Shown here: one piece after another, positions 28,634 through 38,325 of the stretch | Numbering within the stretch: position 1 is the first letter of the stretch | Layout: each line of letters opens with the position of its first letter | NCBI GenBank assembly: GCA_001938995.1 | Contig: MKZN01000002.1 | Span: 124,001-188,000, forward strand | DNA from: Bacillus pumilus | Lineage (GTDB): Bacteria; Bacillota; Bacilli; Bacillales; Bacillaceae | DNA: 64,000 nucleotides | Reading direction: 5' to 3' | The notes under the pieces: model-generated | What the model saw: the letters and a program-made list of their open reading frames with translations, nothing else | Databases searched by the model: none | Told to the model about the DNA's origin: nothing | Program-made: the position numbers and the translations under genes

Positions 28634-28690
28634 CGAACATAAACAAAATCAGATCATTCCTTAGAACTTATTTGTCATCTCGGTCTGTCG
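28634..28690 (+). pseudogene. Fragment related to the 50-aa gene at 245
   Basis: About 33 bases match codons 2-11 of the 245-397 gene (NINKIRSFL), with ACG in place of the ATG. After that the similarity ends. Confidence 0.5.
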
Positions 28691-28791
28691 AAATCCTTGT
28701 ATAAACTTTATACGGGTAGTCGTCATATTTAATGATTTCGTCGACTGATTCCTTACGAAATGCATATAACACACCACAATTATTAATTTTT
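28668..28791 (-). pseudogene. C-terminal fragment of an unidentified gene
   Basis: On the minus strand NNCGVLYAFRKESVDEIIKY continues to DDYPYKVYTRISTDRDDK and a stop. An in-frame stop precedes it, so the front is missing. It may be the tail of a toxin or immunity gene. Confidence 0.35.
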
Positions 28792-28891
28792 TATATAAAT
28801 TATAACATCTTGAATAATGGATTCGTTAAATTCCATCATTGTTATATAATGGTTATTGACTTAAAAGAGCGCCATTCTTAGAGGGAACAAA

Positions 28892-29361
28892 ATGGAGATT
28901 TTTAATTCAATATTTGCTGGTTTAATGGTTATAGGAATTTGTATAGGACTTATTCTATTAATTTTCTCGAAATCAAGGAAAGTAGGAAAAGGCGTTTTTA
29001 TTACTTGTCTTCTTATATTGTTAACAATATCATTTTCAAATTCATTTGTTTGGAAATATGAAAGTTCCGAAATCTCATCAGTAACTCCTGAAAAATATAA
29101 TCAATTAAAGGAAGGCATGACTCCTAAAGAAGTTAAAAAAATTGTTGGTGGTTCCGCTAGATCAGAAGAATAAAAGAAGATAATTATTTCATTTGGGAAT
29201 ATGAAGGGGTAAATGGAATTGAAAATGATGCCACGGCAGACTTAATATTTGAAGATGATCGACTAAGTTCTAAATTTAAAAGTGGTTTGCTGCCAAACAC
29301 AATGAAACAGATTCCGAAGAAGTATACGAGTCAGAAGTATCAGGTGAAGAAGATGAATTAG
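28892..29361 (+). pseudogene. Frameshifted membrane protein with a DUF3862/SmpA-like domain
   Basis: The first frame gives 93 residues: two hydrophobic helices (about 5-25 and 36-53) and the start of an SmpA/OmlA-like domain (VTPEKYNQLKEGMTPKEVKKIVG). It stops after SARSEE at 29173. The next frame continues the same domain, EDNYFIWEYEGVNG to SKFKSGLL. A single indel near 29172 therefore broke the gene. AGAGGGAAC precedes the ATG. Confidence 0.55.
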
Positions 29362-29413
29362 AATCTTTGATAAGTGTTGCTGAATTTGAAATTGAATCTA
29401 TTGTAGAAGATAA

Positions 29414-29580
29414 TTACACTATAAACTTTGTGAAGATGTATTCAACTTCTTTTAAAGACTTCTCAATTTGCTCTTCTGTCAAACCTTCTAATCTTGTGCT
29501 TGTGTCTTTGCCGAAGCAGCTGGCGCAAATGCAGTCACAGCTAGAACTAATGCAAACATTTAAAAAACCAATCTTTTCAT
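29414..29580 (-). pseudogene. Broken secreted small protein
   Basis: GGGGGAG precedes ATG at 29580. The signal-peptide-like sequence MKRLVF, stop, MFALVLAVTAFAPAASAK is interrupted by a nonsense codon at position 7, then a frameshift after KTQAQD leads to LEGLTEEQIEKSLKEVEYIF and a stop. It was once an exported protein of about 55 residues. Two inactivating changes are visible. Confidence 0.5.
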
Positions 29581-29674
29581 ATTAACTCCCCCTTTAAACT
29601 TCCTAATTTACTTTGTCATACATTTTTAAGTGAGAGTTAAAGTGTTCTTGCAAAGATCGACATATTGCGACACA

Positions 29675-29878
29675 TTAACCCCACATAAATAGAAGAAAGA
29701 ATGATAGCGCCCAAGTAAGTAAACCAAGCATTACAAAAAATTTAAGGAAACTCTCGTACTTTGTAAGAGGACGTTTCTTCTTCAATTGAGACAAGCGCCA
29801 ATGAAGAGCATAACCAGAGAGCACCAGAATTAATTGACCAATTCTTGATACGTCTTCTAATATATCTATACCATTCAT
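29675..29878 (-). CDS. Hypothetical small membrane protein
   Basis: 67 residues with two hydrophobic segments (about 13-25 and 46-66), separated by a basic loop (RLSQLKKKRPLTKY). GGGAGGTG lies 14 bases from the ATG, rather far. It lies among pseudogenes. It could be real or a remnant. Confidence 0.35.
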   Translation of the reverse strand: MNGIDILEDVSRIGQLILVLSGYALHWRLSQLKKKRPLTKYESFLKFFVMLGLLTWALSFFLLFMWG

Positions 29879-30309
29879 TATAGTTCAAGTTCACCTCCCA
29901 ATTCAGAGAAAAATCAAACAGTCCACATGTTTGCTTTTAATCACTATCCAACATGATTTCAATTTTTTATCGCAAATATCCTTTCACTTCACAATATTTA
30001 TGTAAAAATAAGTAATAAGAAACATTACACAAGATAGATGCACCCCTCCATTTCAGACGGGCTTTTCAAATTATTTGCATTCGGCTTTAATAAAAAGGCT
30101 TGATTTCAACTTGTACATTTTTGAACTGTTGACAGTGAAGATCTTATCAACACTTTTAATATAATTTCTAAGAGATTACTTCTCATCTAGTCTATATCAC
30201 CTATGCACATCGATTCATTTTTAAAGAATTGCAGGGTTTATTTCTCAATTGATCTCCGTCTAATGGTAAACTCTCTATTGATTGTAACCAAGCACTAAAG
30301 GAGATTGCC
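29879..30309. other. Non-coding stretch with a decayed copy of the toxin-cassette 3' flank
   Basis: No gene is seen. Bases about 30046-30150 resemble 32228-32355 downstream of the immunity gene (shared GGGCTTTTC and CTTGTACAT blocks in the same order and spacing), suggesting an earlier toxin cassette was lost here. Confidence 0.4.
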
Positions 30310-31860
30310 ATGAAAACTTTAGATGTTCAAGCTTTGGATGATGCAATTGCTCAAACACTGACACAGTTACAGCAACAATCACAGAACATCAAATCCCTAG
30401 AAAAACAAATCAATCAAATCATCTCACTGGATGGCGCACTAAAGGGAGAAGCTGGACAAGCGATAAAAGCGTTTTATACGGAGTGTCATATTCCCTTTTT
30501 GCAATTCTTTCAAGTCGCCATTGAGGAATACAGCGCCGCGCTCAAAAAAATAAAAACAGCACTTCACGCATTTGAATCAAACGAAAAAGGTTATATCTCA
30601 CAATCATTTCTCGAACATGAGCTGGATCAAGGTTTAAAAAACGCCCAACAGGCTATTTCTGAAATCGTCGCAGATGCCAACAGCGCCATCGGCAAGGTCA
30701 GCCATATCATTGATTTACCAAGTGTGGACGATTCTGCTTTTCAAGCAAGCTATCAAAAAGCATGGATGAACATCTCAAAAACCATTGGATCGCTCCATGC
30801 TTTTGACAGAGAACAAGTTAGTGCTTTGGATGAAATTAATAGCTCCATCCAAACAATGAAGGAATACATGAATACCCTCGGCAACATGTTCACTGGTCCG
30901 AAAATCGAGATCACGAGCTACCAAAAAGGATCTATTCTCAAAAATGAGGAAGACAAAAAAATCAGCAGTAACCTAAACGAATTGGATCAAAAAATAGACA
31001 ATCTCGATGAGTCCCCAATGAAGATCATGCTTAAGAAACTGAATGAAAAAGAGCGATCGAATGTGGATACGGTTGTGAAGAAAAAACCATCCAATAAAAT
31101 CAATCAAGACACTGTGACTATCAATGGTAAAGTATATAATACAAATGAATACAAAAAGATCAACTTCGAAAATGCCAAAACCGTTGAGGTCATTCAAGAT
31201 GGAATGATCTATCGCTTACGAATATTTGATCAAAACAAAGTAAAGATTGAGAGCATCACACCGATACCTGACGTGAAAGTAAAAGACACCCCATTAAAAT
31301 TCCTAGATCCAGCGATGGAATTTACAGGGATAAACGATGCGTTTCGTGCCATTATCGGGAGAGATCCTGAAACATTTGATGAAACGTCTGTTAAGGATCG
31401 TATCTGGTCAGGGATGAGTATAGTACCTGTCGCGAAAATTAAATATGTATTTAAATTAATTAAAGGTGAGAAAAAGGCTAAGAAGGTTGCAAAAACACCT
31501 TCCTATGGCAAACACTCCGTACCCAAAGGTCCGTATCGTGAAGTAAATGGTTTCCCTGCGAAAGTAAAACCAGGAGCTCAAGAAAAGCATAATCCTGATG
31601 CACCTAACTATAAACAAGAGGTTGCGAATGGTAAAACAAAGAGTATCTTCTATGGAGATAATAAAAAAGCACAAGAATTGGTTGATAAGTATGCAGATAC
31701 TGGTAATATGTTAAAAACAAAAAATAAAGAAAGAGTTGATTTTGGTCAAGTAATAGGAAAACATTACAATACAGAGACCAATAAATTTGAAGAGACTACA
31801 AGAGGCATTATACATTATAGTAAAAACGGCGCTCACATAGTACCTTCACAACCATCTTAA
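30310..31860 (+). CDS. LXG-domain polymorphic toxin with Ntox50-type C-terminal domain
   Basis: 516 residues. Residues 1-200 are an LXG domain (KTLDVQALDDAIAQTL, LKGEAGQAIKAFY, helical throughout), the type exported by the Bacillus ESX/Yuk-like system. A linker includes the TG-type spacer (PAMEFTGINDAF, about 335-346). The last 90 residues (NYKQEVANGKTKSI, RVDFGQVIGKHY, TTRGIIHYSKNGAHIVP) match the toxin_50/Ntox50 family, predicted RNase-like. It is followed 21 bases later by a probable immunity gene. AAGGAGATTGCC precedes the ATG. Confidence 0.85.
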   Translation: MKTLDVQALDDAIAQTLTQLQQQSQNIKSLEKQINQIISLDGALKGEAGQAIKAFYTECHIPFLQFFQVAIEEYSAALKKIKTALHAFESNEKGYISQSFLEHELDQGLKNAQQAISEIVADANSAIGKVSHIIDLPSVDDSAFQASYQKAWMNISKTIGSLHAFDREQVSALDEINSSIQTMKEYMNTLGNMFTGPKIEITSYQKGSILKNEEDKKISSNLNELDQKIDNLDESPMKIMLKKLNEKERSNVDTVVKKKPSNKINQDTVTINGKVYNTNEYKKINFENAKTVEVIQDGMIYRLRIFDQNKVKIESITPIPDVKVKDTPLKFLDPAMEFTGINDAFRAIIGRDPETFDETSVKDRIWSGMSIVPVAKIKYVFKLIKGEKKAKKVAKTPSYGKHSVPKGPYREVNGFPAKVKPGAQEKHNPDAPNYKQEVANGKTKSIFYGDNKKAQELVDKYADTGNMLKTKNKERVDFGQVIGKHYNTETNKFEETTRGIIHYSKNGAHIVPSQPS

Positions 31861-31881
31861 ATATGAGAAAAGAGGTTAAAC

Positions 31882-32220
31882 ATGGAACCTGATTCTTTAT
31901 TCAAAACATTATTAAAATACAAAAATAGAGACCTTAAATTGGAATATGAAAATGGATTAAGGCTAATTGGTAGAACTGATACATTTTTTGAAACTGATAA
32001 CGGTCTAGAAGATGATGACATCAATTATAAAGAATATTACGCTACGGTCTTTCAAGTAAATAAGATTTTATCTCCCCCACTTAATAATGAAAAAGACAGT
32101 TTATATACTTGGTTAATTAAGGGAAACACTTTGTTTGAGATCTCTCTTTATGAAGATACACCAAGTGCAGTTTATTTAGCAGACGGCCAGAAAATATGGG
32201 AATTGGACAGTGATGAATAA
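31882..32220 (+). CDS. Probable immunity protein for the LXG-Ntox50 toxin
   Basis: 112 residues, soluble and acidic (pattern LLKYKNRDLKLEYENGLRL, DINYKEYYATVFQV, DGQKIWELDSDE). It directly follows the toxin gene with its own AGAGGTTAAAC site and ends before a terminator. Small acidic proteins in this position bind and block the C-terminal toxin domain. The sequence looks like a family I have seen beside LXG toxins. Immunity is inferred from position. Confidence 0.7.
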   Translation: MEPDSLFKTLLKYKNRDLKLEYENGLRLIGRTDTFFETDNGLEDDDINYKEYYATVFQVNKILSPPLNNEKDSLYTWLIKGNTLFEISLYEDTPSAVYLADGQKIWELDSDE

Positions 32221-32224
32221 CCAA

Positions 32225-32254
32225 GAAAAGCTCCTCCAAATCGGAAGGGCTTTT
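32225..32254 (+). terminator. Terminator of the toxin-immunity operon
   Basis: AAAAGC-TCCTCC / GGAAGGGCTTTT imperfect stem just after the stop. Confidence 0.6.
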
Positions 32255-32350
32255 CACTTACATTTGTTTTACTTCAATATATTTAGATGCAGCCGTGATG
32301 TATAATCCAGATTTAAGCTTGTACATCTTTACCCGTTTACTGTGACAGTC

Positions 32351-32532
32351 TTACAATTGTGAATGCTTCACTGACCAATTCGGCTTATCGTAGACCCATA
32401 ACCATACATCGTTATCTGGAAAATATATAGAAACCAATAGACAGGTGAGATACTAGCCTTGTTCATTATGTCGTAACACCATCTTTCCAATTTCCTAAGA
32501 TCCTGTAATTCTTCCGCAGTTAGTTTTTGCAA
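32351..32532 (-). pseudogene. Frameshifted small gene
   Basis: AGAGGAG precedes a TTG at 32532. The first frame reads QKLTAEELQDLRKLERW to SISPVYW and the second continues VSIYFPDNDVWLWVYDKP to VKHSQL and a stop. The 182 bases are not divisible by three. Family unknown; it is probably an immunity-type or phage gene. Confidence 0.45.
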
Positions 32533-32547
32533 ACAAATCTCCTCTTT

Positions 32548-32607
32548 TCTGAAAATAAAAAAGGGACACCAATCAAACAGCGCTTTGCTGTCGTGATCAG
32601 TGTCCCC
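32548..32607 (-). terminator. Leftward terminator
   Basis: On the minus strand GGGACACTGATCA / TGATTGGTGTCCC is followed by TTTTTTATTTT. Confidence 0.65.
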
Positions 32608-32634
32608 CCAGCTTTCCGGTAGAACGGTTTTTTT

Positions 32635-32787
32635 GAATAACTCGCCTTCCGTGAAGCTAACACGAGTTACTTTGTTATCGTGTGTAACGATTTTTGTTTC
32701 ACCGTGCGACGGTAGCGGTACAAATCTCGCTTTACCATCAGATAAAACTATTACAATGGGTTCGTTTCAGCGGATGTTTATCTTCAC
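32635..32787 (-). pseudogene. XtrA/YqaO-family phage gene remnant
   Basis: After a GTG at 32787 (VKINIR) comes a TGA, then PIVIVLSDGKARFVPLPSHG, TKIVTHDNKVTRVSF and TEGELF. That pattern fits the small XtrA/YqaO proteins of PBSX and skin-type prophages. The internal stop at codon 7 and the lost terminator codon make it a pseudogene. It is a phage-derived marker inside the mutL-linked insertion. Confidence 0.55.
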
Positions 32788-32848
32788 GTTACAAAAAACA
32801 CGAAACAGAAAGCGTTTTGCGTTTCGAAAAGTACCTTAAAAATTAATC

Positions 32849-32883
32849 GGTGGGCAAATGGTGAGCAAACTTATTCACCCACC
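32849..32883. promoter_or_regulatory. Short repeats beside the mutL attachment copy (possible integrase arm sites)
   Basis: GGTGGGCAAA (32849-32858), GGTGAGCAAA (32860-32869) and the inverted TTCACCCACC (32874-32883) lie 15 bases from the mutL stop. The 11-base period is like that of the glnA-linked element. Confidence 0.45.
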
Positions 32884-32896
32884 ATCTAAAACCTTG

Positions 32897-34801
32897 CTAC
32901 ATCACCCGTTTAAACATTTTCTCCATCTCATATGTGGAATGATGGATGATAATCGGGCGGCCGTGCGGACATGTAAATGGATCTTTTGTCTGGCGAAGTT
33001 CATCTAATAACGCTTTGATTTCATCATGACGCAAATGACGATTTGCTTTAATTGACCCTTTACAGCTCATCATAATCGCCGCGTCTTCTCTTAACTTTTT
33101 GATATCAACCCGCTTTTCGTCAAGCACCTGTTGAATGATTTCTTCTATGAGCTCAGCCTCTTCCCCTTTTGGAAACCATTGCGGGTGTGATCGAACGATA
33201 TAGCTTCCTGAACCGAAAGGCTCTAAAAACACGCCCACTTTTGCTAAAATATCCTGATGCTCTTCAATAATCAGCATCTCGTTTTTCGAGTAGTGAAATG
33301 TTAACGGGACAAGCATTTCTTGAACTTCCTGTTCAATGTCTCCTACCTTCTCCCGGAAATACTCGTATTTAATTCGTTCCTGTGCCGCATGCTGATCTAT
33401 AATATACAGCCCTCGTTCATTTTGAGCTAAGATATAGGTTCCATGCATTTGACCAATTGGATACATCACAGGGACACGTTCGGCCTCATCCGTTAATTCA
33501 GTATTCCCTTCTTGCAGGACAGATTCCTCCTGCGAAGCAGCCAATTCGTCTAAATTCACGTCTGTCTCACTAGCGGCTGATTGATCTTGATACGATGCCG
33601 GTAGCGAAGATTGGATATTTTCAGGCACTAACACGTCATATGTTTCTGTCTTAATTGGCTCATAAACAGCCGATTCGAGCGGACTCGATTGATAGGTGAT
33701 GGGCGTTTGTGCCTGTTCGTTATTGATTTGTTTTGCATCAAAGGTTAAGGACTGCTGCTCATTTTTCGCGGCTGGCATTGGTGCTTTTTTTGGTAGCGAA
33801 GCATTTGGAATGAGCTGCTGTTTTTGAAACACTTCCTTAATTCCTTGTTTGATGAGTTCATGAAGTTCGTGTTCTTTGCTCAGTCTTACTTCAAGTTTTG
33901 ATGGGTGTACGTTCACATCTACTAGAATTGGGTCCATCTTCATTTCGATAAACGTAATCGGGTGACGGCCAATTGGGAGAAGTGTATGATACCCTTCATG
34001 AATCGCCTTCACAAGTGGAAAATGCTTCACATATCTACCGTTCACAACAGAAGACATGTAATTCCGCGATGCTCTTGTCACCTCTGGCAATGAAATATAA
34101 CCTTTCACCTCGAAATCTAGTGATTGTACATGCAGAGGTAGCATCTTTTTCGCTACAGCCGTTCCATAAATGGCAGCAAGCACATGCCGCACATCTCCAT
34201 GTCCATTTGTTTGAAGTAATACTTTTCCTTGATGTCGCAAACGAATTGACACTTCTGGATGAGCGAGCGCAATCCGGTTGACAACGTCCGTTATATTACC
34301 AAGTTCTGTATGAACGGTTTTCATGTATTTTAAGCGAGCTGGCGTATTATAAAATAAATTGGTAACCACAACTTCCGTGCCGCGGCGACCGGAAGTTTTT
34401 TTCTCTGAAATGATTTTCCCGCCTTGGAGAGCTAAGTGCGTGCCAGCTCCTTCGCCAGTACTTGTTTTCATTTCTAGATGAGAGACAGAGGCAATACTTG
34501 GCAGCGCCTCCCCCCTGAACCCGAGCGTTCTGACACGGAACAGGTCATTCTCATCCTTGATTTTACTCGTCGCATGTCTTTGAAAGGCGAGCTTACAGTC
34601 TTCAGCATTTATTCCAACGCCATTATCAATGATTCTAATAGAAGAAAGACCTGCCTCTTCTACGTCGATTTCAATCACGGTACTGCCTGCATCGATTGCA
34701 TTTTCAACAAGCTCCTTTACGACAGAGGCTGGTCGCTCGACCACTTCACCTGCTGCAATTTTGTTTGATAGGTCGTCAGATAACTGAATAATCTTTGCCA
34801 A
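32897..34801 (-). CDS. mutL: DNA mismatch repair endonuclease MutL
   Basis: 634 residues. The N-terminal GHKL ATPase has [14 protein letters not shown] and [12 protein letters not shown]. The variable linker holds a beta-clamp motif (QSLTF, about 350). The C-terminal endonuclease domain has [16 protein letters not shown] and CPHGRP, the metal-binding motifs of nicking MutL proteins. It acts after MutS. It sits 22 bases downstream of mutS in one operon. Its last codons are part of an attachment-like repeat. Confidence 0.96.
   Translation of the reverse strand: MAKIIQLSDDLSNKIAAGEVVERPASVVKELVENAIDAGSTVIEIDVEEAGLSSIRIIDNGVGINAEDCKLAFQRHATSKIKDENDLFRVRTLGFRGEALPSIASVSHLEMKTSTGEGAGTHLALQGGKIISEKKTSGRRGTEVVVTNLFYNTPARLKYMKTVHTELGNITDVVNRIALAHPEVSIRLRHQGKVLLQTNGHGDVRHVLAAIYGTAVAKKMLPLHVQSLDFEVKGYISLPEVTRASRNYMSSVVNGRYVKHFPLVKAIHEGYHTLLPIGRHPITFIEMKMDPILVDVNVHPSKLEVRLSKEHELHELIKQGIKEVFQKQQLIPNASLPKKAPMPAAKNEQQSLTFDAKQINNEQAQTPITYQSSPLESAVYEPIKTETYDVLVPENIQSSLPASYQDQSAASETDVNLDELAASQEESVLQEGNTELTDEAERVPVMYPIGQMHGTYILAQNERGLYIIDQHAAQERIKYEYFREKVGDIEQEVQEMLVPLTFHYSKNEMLIIEEHQDILAKVGVFLEPFGSGSYIVRSHPQWFPKGEEAELIEEIIQQVLDEKRVDIKKLREDAAIMMSCKGSIKANRHLRHDEIKALLDELRQTKDPFTCPHGRPIIIHHSTYEMEKMFKRVM
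32898..32930. repeat. Right copy of the mutL 3' end (attachment-like repeat)
   Basis: Forms the end of the intact mutL and matches 28454-28487. MutL's last codons read AAA CGG GTG ATG TAG here. The left copy would read AAA CGA GTG ATG TAA without its extra A, so the changes are synonymous. Confidence 0.75.
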
Positions 34802-34823
34802 TTTTGCTCACCTCTCCTTGCGT

Positions 34824-37394
34824 TTATACTTTCTTTTGCAATTCATATAACTTTGTCATCGCTTCTAATGGAGTCATATCCATTAAATTGAGCGATTTTA
34901 GTTCTTCTATCACCGCATGATCTTTGTTTTTGAGTTTGGGTTGCGGTTTGTCTCCTACTTCAAAGAAGGAAAGCTGTTCTTTCTCTTCAGCACGTTCTGT
35001 CATCGTTGACGTAGCAACGCTTGGCATCACTTCATGCGATCCGCTCTCAAGCTCTGTCAAAATGGTCTGAGCTCGATTGATGATTTCATTAGGTAATTCA
35101 GCTAATTGGGCCACATGAATTCCGTAGCTTTTATCAGCTGCACCTTCTTTGATTTGATGTAAGAAAACAACGGTCCCTTCATGCTCCTCAGCGCGTACAT
35201 GGACATTTTTCAGCTCGCTTAATTGAGATTCGAGCACAGTGAGTTCATGGTAGTGCGTAGAGAAAAGGGTTTTGGCACCAATATGGTTATGAACGAATTC
35301 TATAATCGCCTGGGCAAGAGCCATTCCATCATAAGTACTTGTCCCGCGTCCAATTTCATCAAATAAGATCAAACTATTTTTTGTCGCATGCACCATGGCA
35401 TTTTTTGCTTCAAGCATTTCTACCATAAAAGTACTTTGACCAGAAATCAAATCATCTGCTGCACCAATCCGTGTAAAGATTTGATCAAATATAGGAAGTG
35501 TCGCCTTTGATGCAGGGACAAAACAACCGATTTGCGCAAGAATCGAAATCAGTGCCACTTGTCTCATATATGTGCTTTTCCCTGACATATTGGGTCCTGT
35601 AATGAGCAAGGTTTGTCTGCCTTTTCCCATCTGGCAATCATTCGGCACATACTCCTGATGATCCATTACCTTTTCAACCACAGGGTGACGCCCATCTACT
35701 ACGTCCACTTCACCTTCTGAAAACGCTGGACGGACGTAACGGCGCTTTTCACTCACAGTGGCAAAACATTGCAGGGCATCTAGCTCACTCATTTGTTTTG
35801 CAAGTAATTGTAATCTAGGAATAAATGCTTTTACTTCTTCCCTCAGCGCTGTAAACAATTCATATTCCAATTCGCTTATATTTGATTCTGCCTCAAGAAT
35901 GAGGGCTTCTCTCTCTTTTAATTCAGGCGTAATATACCGCTCTGCGTTGGTAAGTGTTTGTTTTCTTTCATAACGCCCTTCTTCCAGCAAATGCGTATTC
36001 GCCCGGGTCACTTCGATATAATAGCCAAATACCTTATTAAACCCTACTTTCAAGGAACGAATGCCGGTATATTCTCTTTCTTGCTGTTCAAGCCGCGCAA
36101 TCCAATCCTTCCCGTTCCGACTAGCATCACGATATTCGTCTAATTTCGCATTATAGCCATCTTTAATTAAATTGCCCTCTTTTAATGTCATCGGCGGATT
36201 CTCATAAAGGGCATCTTCTAATAATTCAAGGAGATCACCACAAGGATCAATATCGTTTGCTCTTGACGTTGCCATTTCCTCCGGGAGCGAATGAACGAGC
36301 TCTTTAATGGCCGGTACTTGCTTTAAAGACTCCTTCAATTGCATAAGATCACGTGCATTCACATTCCCAAATGCCACACGGCCTGCTAGACGCTCAAGGT
36401 CATACACTTGTTTGAGCCGCTCACGCAGATCCTCACGTTCAAAGAAATGGTCTATCAGAATTTGCACCATTTCTTGACGCTCTTGAATCTGTGATCGCCT
36501 TATTAATGGTCGATCAATCCATTGCTTTAGCAACCTGCCGCCCATGGCTGTTTTCGTTTCATCGAGCAACCATAGTAATGAACCCTTCTTACTTTTTGAA
36601 CGAATGGTTTCAGTTAATTCTAGGTTTCGCTTTGAATAAAGGTCAATTTTCATCGTTTGTTCAAGCTCAAATACCTGTACTTGCTGAAGGTGATCAAGAC
36701 TTCTCTTTTGTGTTCTTCTTAAATATGCATATAATTTTAAAAATGTAGACTGCAAGTTTTCATCAAGATGAGAAATGAGTGTTTCTGCTTCGCCTACTAG
36801 CGCTTCACCATCTTCGTATGAAATGGTCGCATGACAGCGCTCTTGAAGGGTCTTCACTGTGTCCTCATCCAGCTCTTTTGATACGACAATTTCTTTTGCA
36901 CCGACAGAATAAATTTCAGACACAACTTCATCTAATCGTTCGATCAAAGCAGCCATGTTTTCACCTGTTGATAAATCGGATAGCGCAAGGCCATATCCCT
37001 CATGAAAAGAGGAAACAGACACAATGAAATTGTTCTCGTTTTCACTTAATCCTTTCCCATCCATCACCGTACCAGGTGTGATCAGTTGAACAACCTCTCG
37101 TTTCACAACACCTTTAGCCGTTTTAGGGTCTTCCACTTGCTCACAAATGGCAACTTTATATCCTTTGGTAATGAGCTGTTCTATGTATGCGGAAGCTGAA
37201 TGATAAGGAACACCACACATAGGAATCGTTCCGCCATCTCTGCTTGTTAACGTAATTTCTAATTCTTGTGCCGCTTCTTTTGCATCATCAAAAAACATTT
37301 CATAAAAATCGCCTAAGCGGAAAAATAAAAAGGCGTCCTGGTAATCTGCCTTAATCTTTAAATATTGCTGTATCATGGGCGTATAACTTGCCAT
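34824..37394 (-). CDS. mutS: DNA mismatch recognition protein MutS
   Basis: 856 residues. The mismatch-binding motif [10 protein letters not shown] (Phe-x-Glu, about 28-37) is followed by connector, lever and clamp domains. The ATPase domain has GPNMSGKST (Walker A, about 600) and [12 protein letters not shown] (Walker B). Near the C-terminus QLSFFEV is the beta-clamp-binding motif known from B. subtilis. It forms an operon with mutL, with cotE upstream. Confidence 0.97.
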   Translation of the reverse strand: MASYTPMIQQYLKIKADYQDAFLFFRLGDFYEMFFDDAKEAAQELEITLTSRDGGTIPMCGVPYHSASAYIEQLITKGYKVAICEQVEDPKTAKGVVKREVVQLITPGTVMDGKGLSENENNFIVSVSSFHEGYGLALSDLSTGENMAALIERLDEVVSEIYSVGAKEIVVSKELDEDTVKTLQERCHATISYEDGEALVGEAETLISHLDENLQSTFLKLYAYLRRTQKRSLDHLQQVQVFELEQTMKIDLYSKRNLELTETIRSKSKKGSLLWLLDETKTAMGGRLLKQWIDRPLIRRSQIQERQEMVQILIDHFFEREDLRERLKQVYDLERLAGRVAFGNVNARDLMQLKESLKQVPAIKELVHSLPEEMATSRANDIDPCGDLLELLEDALYENPPMTLKEGNLIKDGYNAKLDEYRDASRNGKDWIARLEQQEREYTGIRSLKVGFNKVFGYYIEVTRANTHLLEEGRYERKQTLTNAERYITPELKEREALILEAESNISELEYELFTALREEVKAFIPRLQLLAKQMSELDALQCFATVSEKRRYVRPAFSEGEVDVVDGRHPVVEKVMDHQEYVPNDCQMGKGRQTLLITGPNMSGKSTYMRQVALISILAQIGCFVPASKATLPIFDQIFTRIGAADDLISGQSTFMVEMLEAKNAMVHATKNSLILFDEIGRGTSTYDGMALAQAIIEFVHNHIGAKTLFSTHYHELTVLESQLSELKNVHVRAEEHEGTVVFLHQIKEGAADKSYGIHVAQLAELPNEIINRAQTILTELESGSHEVMPSVATSTMTERAEEKEQLSFFEVGDKPQPKLKNKDHAVIEELKSLNLMDMTPLEAMTKLYELQKKV

Positions 37395-37482
37395 ATATCT
37401 AATCCCTCACTATATTACTTTCGAATTCATACCAACACATATTATATCATAAAAAAATGCCTTCTTTCGCCTAGATCGAAAC

Positions 37483-37514
37483 ACAAAAAAACTAGGGGTA
37501 CATGCGCCCTAGTC
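37483..37514 (-). terminator. cotE terminator
   Basis: On the minus strand ACTAGGG / CCCTAGT is followed by TTTTTTT. Confidence 0.75.
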
Positions 37515-37519
37515 ATCCT

Positions 37520-38065
37520 TTATTCTTCTGGATCTCCCGCTAGAAATTCTGGATGAAGATCTTCTAGCTCCTCATCTACTTCCTCTTCCCACTCTTGGTC
37601 ATCTTTTTCTGTCCAGCTAGAATTGACCTCTACGACAATTTTTGTTTCTCCTACTACTTCAGCAATAAATTCACGCTCAGCCTGCACCACAATTTTATTG
37701 CCATTTGGAGAAATGGTCACTTCTAAACAGTTCGGTTGCTGTAGTACTTTCGCAATGACTTCGTGCTCATCATCAAGGAAATTTTTATCTTTATATCTCA
37801 GTTTGATGATATCTACATATTTCACACGTTCGGTGACCACTTCTGTTTTCGTGTTATCGGCGTAAGAATACCAGACGTTAATATCAAACGTTCCTTCAAT
37901 CTCAACTGTTTTACCGACCTTTTCTGCATCATACTTATGATTAATGATCCAACCACCTAGGATGCTGGTTGGTTTTTGCGATGGAGAAATGGTGTGTGTG
38001 CTTTGGGTGAATTTCCTCCCTTTTGCAACCACCGCTTTTGTAATAATCTCTCTGTATTCAGACAT
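37520..38065 (-). CDS. cotE: Outer spore coat morphogenetic protein CotE
   Basis: 181 residues, same length and sequence type as B. subtilis CotE (start [18 protein letters not shown], highly acidic tail [14 protein letters not shown]). It assembles as a ring around the forespore and recruits outer coat proteins. It is made in the mother cell under SigE and SigK. It lies between ymcA and mutS, as in B. subtilis. Confidence 0.95.
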   Translation of the reverse strand: MSEYREIITKAVVAKGRKFTQSTHTISPSQKPTSILGGWIINHKYDAEKVGKTVEIEGTFDINVWYSYADNTKTEVVTERVKYVDIIKLRYKDKNFLDDEHEVIAKVLQQPNCLEVTISPNGNKIVVQAEREFIAEVVGETKIVVEVNSSWTEKDDQEWEEEVDEELEDLHPEFLAGDPEE

Positions 38066-38099
38066 TCCGGCATGCCTCCTTGTTCTTGATCGTTTTATC

Positions 38100-38189
38100 T
38101 TATGCTGGGCATTCGTCTAGTGTGTCACGATTTTGAACTTCATGTTCAATTAAATTCATTTCTGTTTCAGTGTATGCATGGTCGCCCAT
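38100..38189 (-). CDS. Possible 29-aa small protein between ymcA and cotE
   Basis: ATG at 38187-38189 after CAAGGCAAG opens a 29-codon frame, [17 protein letters not shown] continuing to TLDECPA. It is acidic, reads normally and lies 35 bases upstream of cotE in the same direction. It may be a small sporulation gene or chance. Confidence 0.3.
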   Translation of the reverse strand: MGDHAYTETEMNLIEHEVQNRDTLDECPA

Positions 38190-38298
38190 AAACTTGCCTT
38201 GAAAATTGGAAAAGTTGCAGAGTGAGAGAATAAGGGGTGAATGAATGTCACGAGAAGGTGATGGAACATTTGGTTCAATTAATATGGAGGATCAACAA

Positions 38299-38325
38299 AA
38301 AACCCCGCATCAGCGGGGTTTTCTC
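38299..38325 (-). terminator. ymcA terminator
   Basis: AAAACCCCGC / GCGGGGTTTT stem with T runs on both strands, touching the ymcA stop. Confidence 0.8.

Noticed and set aside
29367..29585. Plus-strand 72-residue frame
   Set aside because: It is the shadow of the broken secreted gene on the other strand, whose signal peptide and ribosome binding site are clear.
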